Made by a program: the position numbers and the translations under genes. This document shows, one piece after another, positions 5,159 to 6,266 of a DNA stretch of 6,266 bases; the stretch's first letter is position 1; each line of letters starts with the position of its first letter. A model generated the notes under the pieces. The model saw only the letters and a program-made list of their open reading frames with translations, searched no databases and was not told the DNA's origin. Source of the stretch: an uncultured Candidatus Melainabacteria bacterium (GTDB taxonomy: Bacteria > Cyanobacteriota > Vampirovibrionia > Gastranaerophilales > Gastranaerophilaceae); NCBI GenBank assembly GCA_934773085.1, contig CAKVMU010000104.1, positions 1 to 6,266 on the forward strand. The letters run 5' to 3'.

Positions 5159-5395
5159 TTAATTAGTTTTATTTGCTTGAATATTGTATTTTGCAAGGAT
5201 AGCTTCGTATTCTTGTTCCTTTTCGAATGGAACAGTGACTACGACATCGTTGTCTGTTTGCATGATTTTACCGCCTTGAAGAACTAACTTTGCGGTTTGT
5301 TCGCCAATCTCTTTCAAACCTTTGTCATCTTTTTTTTGAAGATCTGCTTTTGGCATAACATAAGTGCCTTTGAAATTAGGGTTAATAGCTGTCAT
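5159..5395 (-). CDS. Small unknown protein with N-terminal NPNFKG motif
   Basis: This 78-residue protein is not a family I can name. ATG at 5395-5393 is preferred because AAGGA (minus strand, 5406-5402) lies six bases upstream; an in-frame ATG at 5440 would add 15 residues but lacks a good ribosome site and overlaps the hairpin. It begins MTAINPNFKGTYVMP; the charged middle (DLQKKDDKGLKEIGEQTAKLV, about 18-38) is probably helical, followed by a short strand-like DVVVTVPF and a helical end (EKEQEYEAILAKYNIQA). It is soluble, with no cysteine and no signal peptide. The NPNFKG opening recalls, from memory, many small Gastranaerophilales proteins; that is unverified. It lies downstream of polA on the same strand, beyond a hairpin. 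Confidence 0.75.
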   Translation of the reverse strand: MTAINPNFKGTYVMPKADLQKKDDKGLKEIGEQTAKLVLQGGKIMQTDNDVVVTVPFEKEQEYEAILAKYNIQANKTN

Positions 5396-5429
5396 TTTTA
5401 ATCCTTCCTGAATATAAACTACACATAAT

Positions 5430-5465
5430 AATAAAGACAATTTTTGTTGAAAAATTGTCTTTATT
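5430..5465 (-). terminator. 16-bp perfect hairpin after polA, probable terminator
   Basis: AATAAAGACAATTTTT (5430-5445) pairs perfectly with 5450-5465 around the loop GTTG. Read from polA (minus strand) it begins about 70 bases past the stop and ends in TTTATTATTAT, a T-rich but interrupted tail. The small gene's ATG follows about 35 bases later, so it may separate the two genes or be an attenuator. The stem is AT-rich and so weaker than the fba terminator. Confidence 0.6.
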
Positions 5466-5536
5466 GTAAAGTTTTATTTCTTTTCATTTCAGTGAACTGG
5501 GAGTTGTGTTCTAATTCAGTATATTTACCCCTACCC

Positions 5537-6266
5537 CTATCCTTCACGCCAACTGGTACCACAATTAATATCGAGTTCCAGAGGCACTTTTAGAGGCTGA
5601 TTAAGTTCCATTGCATCAAGTACAAGAGCTTTGACAGTTTCAAGCTCTTCTTTCGGAACTTCAAAAACGAGTTCGTCGTGAACCTGCATAATCATCTTTG
5701 TTTTGAGTCTTTTTTCTTCAAGCCTTTTTTCAACTTCAATCATTGCCATTTTTATAAGGTCAGCTGCAGAGCCTTGAAGTGGCTGATTTATCGCAGCTCT
5801 TTGAGCAAATTCACGAATTTGGTAATTAGGACTTGCAAGTTCGGAGGCAAGGTAACGTTTTCTGCCAAACATAGTTTCTACATAGCCGTGCTCGTTTACA
5901 AATTGAACTTCGTTTGTCATATATTCTTTGACTTTAGGATAGTGTTCAAAGTATTTATCAATGAATTCTTGGGCTTCAGCGTTTGAGATTCCGATGCTTT
6001 TAGCTAAACCGTATTTTGATTGACCGTAAACGATGCCGAAGTTTACGGCTTTTGCTTTTCTGCGCATATCTTTTGTAACATCTTTTAAGTCTACTCCAAA
6101 AACTTTTGAAGCAGTCATTGTATGCACATCTTCACCGGATTTGAATGCGTGGATAAGGTTCTCGTCTCCGGAAACGTGAGCAAGCAATCTTAATTCAATT
6201 TGAGAATAGTCGGCTGACATTATAAGAGAATTCTCTTTGTCAGCGGCGCAAAATGCTGAGCGAATC
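5537..6266 (-). CDS. polA: DNA polymerase I, polymerase domain (partial, 5' end outside window)
   Basis: PolA fills gaps and removes RNA primers in replication and repair. The open frame continues past the window edge: codons before Met16 read IRSAFCAADKENSLI, the usual lead-in to motif A, so the Met at 6220 is internal. The 242 residues visible hold the palm and fingers of family A. Motif A is DYSQIELR (Asp19; E. coli Asp705). Motif B is RRKAKAVNFGIVYG, with Arg68, Lys72, Phe76 and Tyr80 in the R-x3-K-x3-F-x3-Y spacing; the Phe is the dideoxy-discriminating form. Motif C is QVHDELVFE (His196, Asp197, Glu198; E. coli Asp882/Glu883). The C-terminus WREG ends at a normal place. The 5'-nuclease and any proofreading domain lie outside the window. 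The stop is TAG, followed by a second in-frame TAG two codons on. Confidence 0.98.
   Translation of the reverse strand, partial: IRSAFCAADKENSLIMSADYSQIELRLLAHVSGDENLIHAFKSGEDVHTMTASKVFGVDLKDVTKDMRRKAKAVNFGIVYGQSKYGLAKSIGISNAEAQEFIDKYFEHYPKVKEYMTNEVQFVNEHGYVETMFGRKRYLASELASPNYQIREFAQRAAINQPLQGSAADLIKMAMIEVEKRLEEKRLKTKMIMQVHDELVFEVPKEELETVKALVLDAMELNQPLKVPLELDINCGTSWREG

Noticed and set aside
5396..5440. 15-residue N-terminal extension of the small NPNFKG protein
   Set aside because: The downstream ATG at 5395 has a well-placed AAGGA; the extension overlaps the hairpin arm and reads as low-complexity leader.

Overview
The window is an AT-rich bacterial chromosome segment. It carries seven protein genes, one of them cut off at the right edge and one damaged at the left edge. 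The taxon is inferred: AT-rich standard-code genes, a class II aldolase of the gut-anaerobe type, a stand-alone 2-hydroxyacyl-CoA dehydratase activase-related protein (an anaerobe marker) and a small protein beginning with an NPNFKG motif together suggest an uncultured gut anaerobe, possibly Candidatus Gastranaerophilales (Melainabacteria/Vampirovibrionia). No marker in the window proves this.

Layout. Bases 1-147 are extremely T-rich and look like the 5' half of folE2 with many bases overwritten by T. Bases 148-594 (+) are the clean C-terminal half of folE2 (GTP cyclohydrolase IB, first step of folate and queuosine synthesis). Next come a weak promoter, fba (688-1647 +, glycolytic aldolase) and a textbook terminator (1671-1707). 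A lysine-rich protein of unknown function follows on the minus strand (1721-2692). A 315-base divergent gap holds a heptamer repeat and several palindromes in front of a small XRE-type regulator gene (3008-3325 +). A convergent gap (3326-3511) carries a two-hairpin REP-like element. Then come ruvC (3512-3976 -) and, divergently, an activase-related gene (4071-5156 +), which share a compact overlapping promoter region. The latter converges, with a 2-base gap, on a 78-aa gene (5159-5395 -). Upstream of that are a 16-bp perfect hairpin and the polymerase domain of polA (5537-6266 -), which runs off the window.

How the genes relate. The set is mostly housekeeping (pterin synthesis, glycolysis, recombination, replication/repair) with accessory genes between. 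The genes read mostly as separate or divergent units, not one operon. No coherent new multi-gene system is visible. The most unusual signals are non-coding: the T-overwritten folE2 start, the operator-like inverted repeats around the XRE gene, the probably leaderless ruvC transcript in a shared divergent promoter, and the composite extragenic palindrome.
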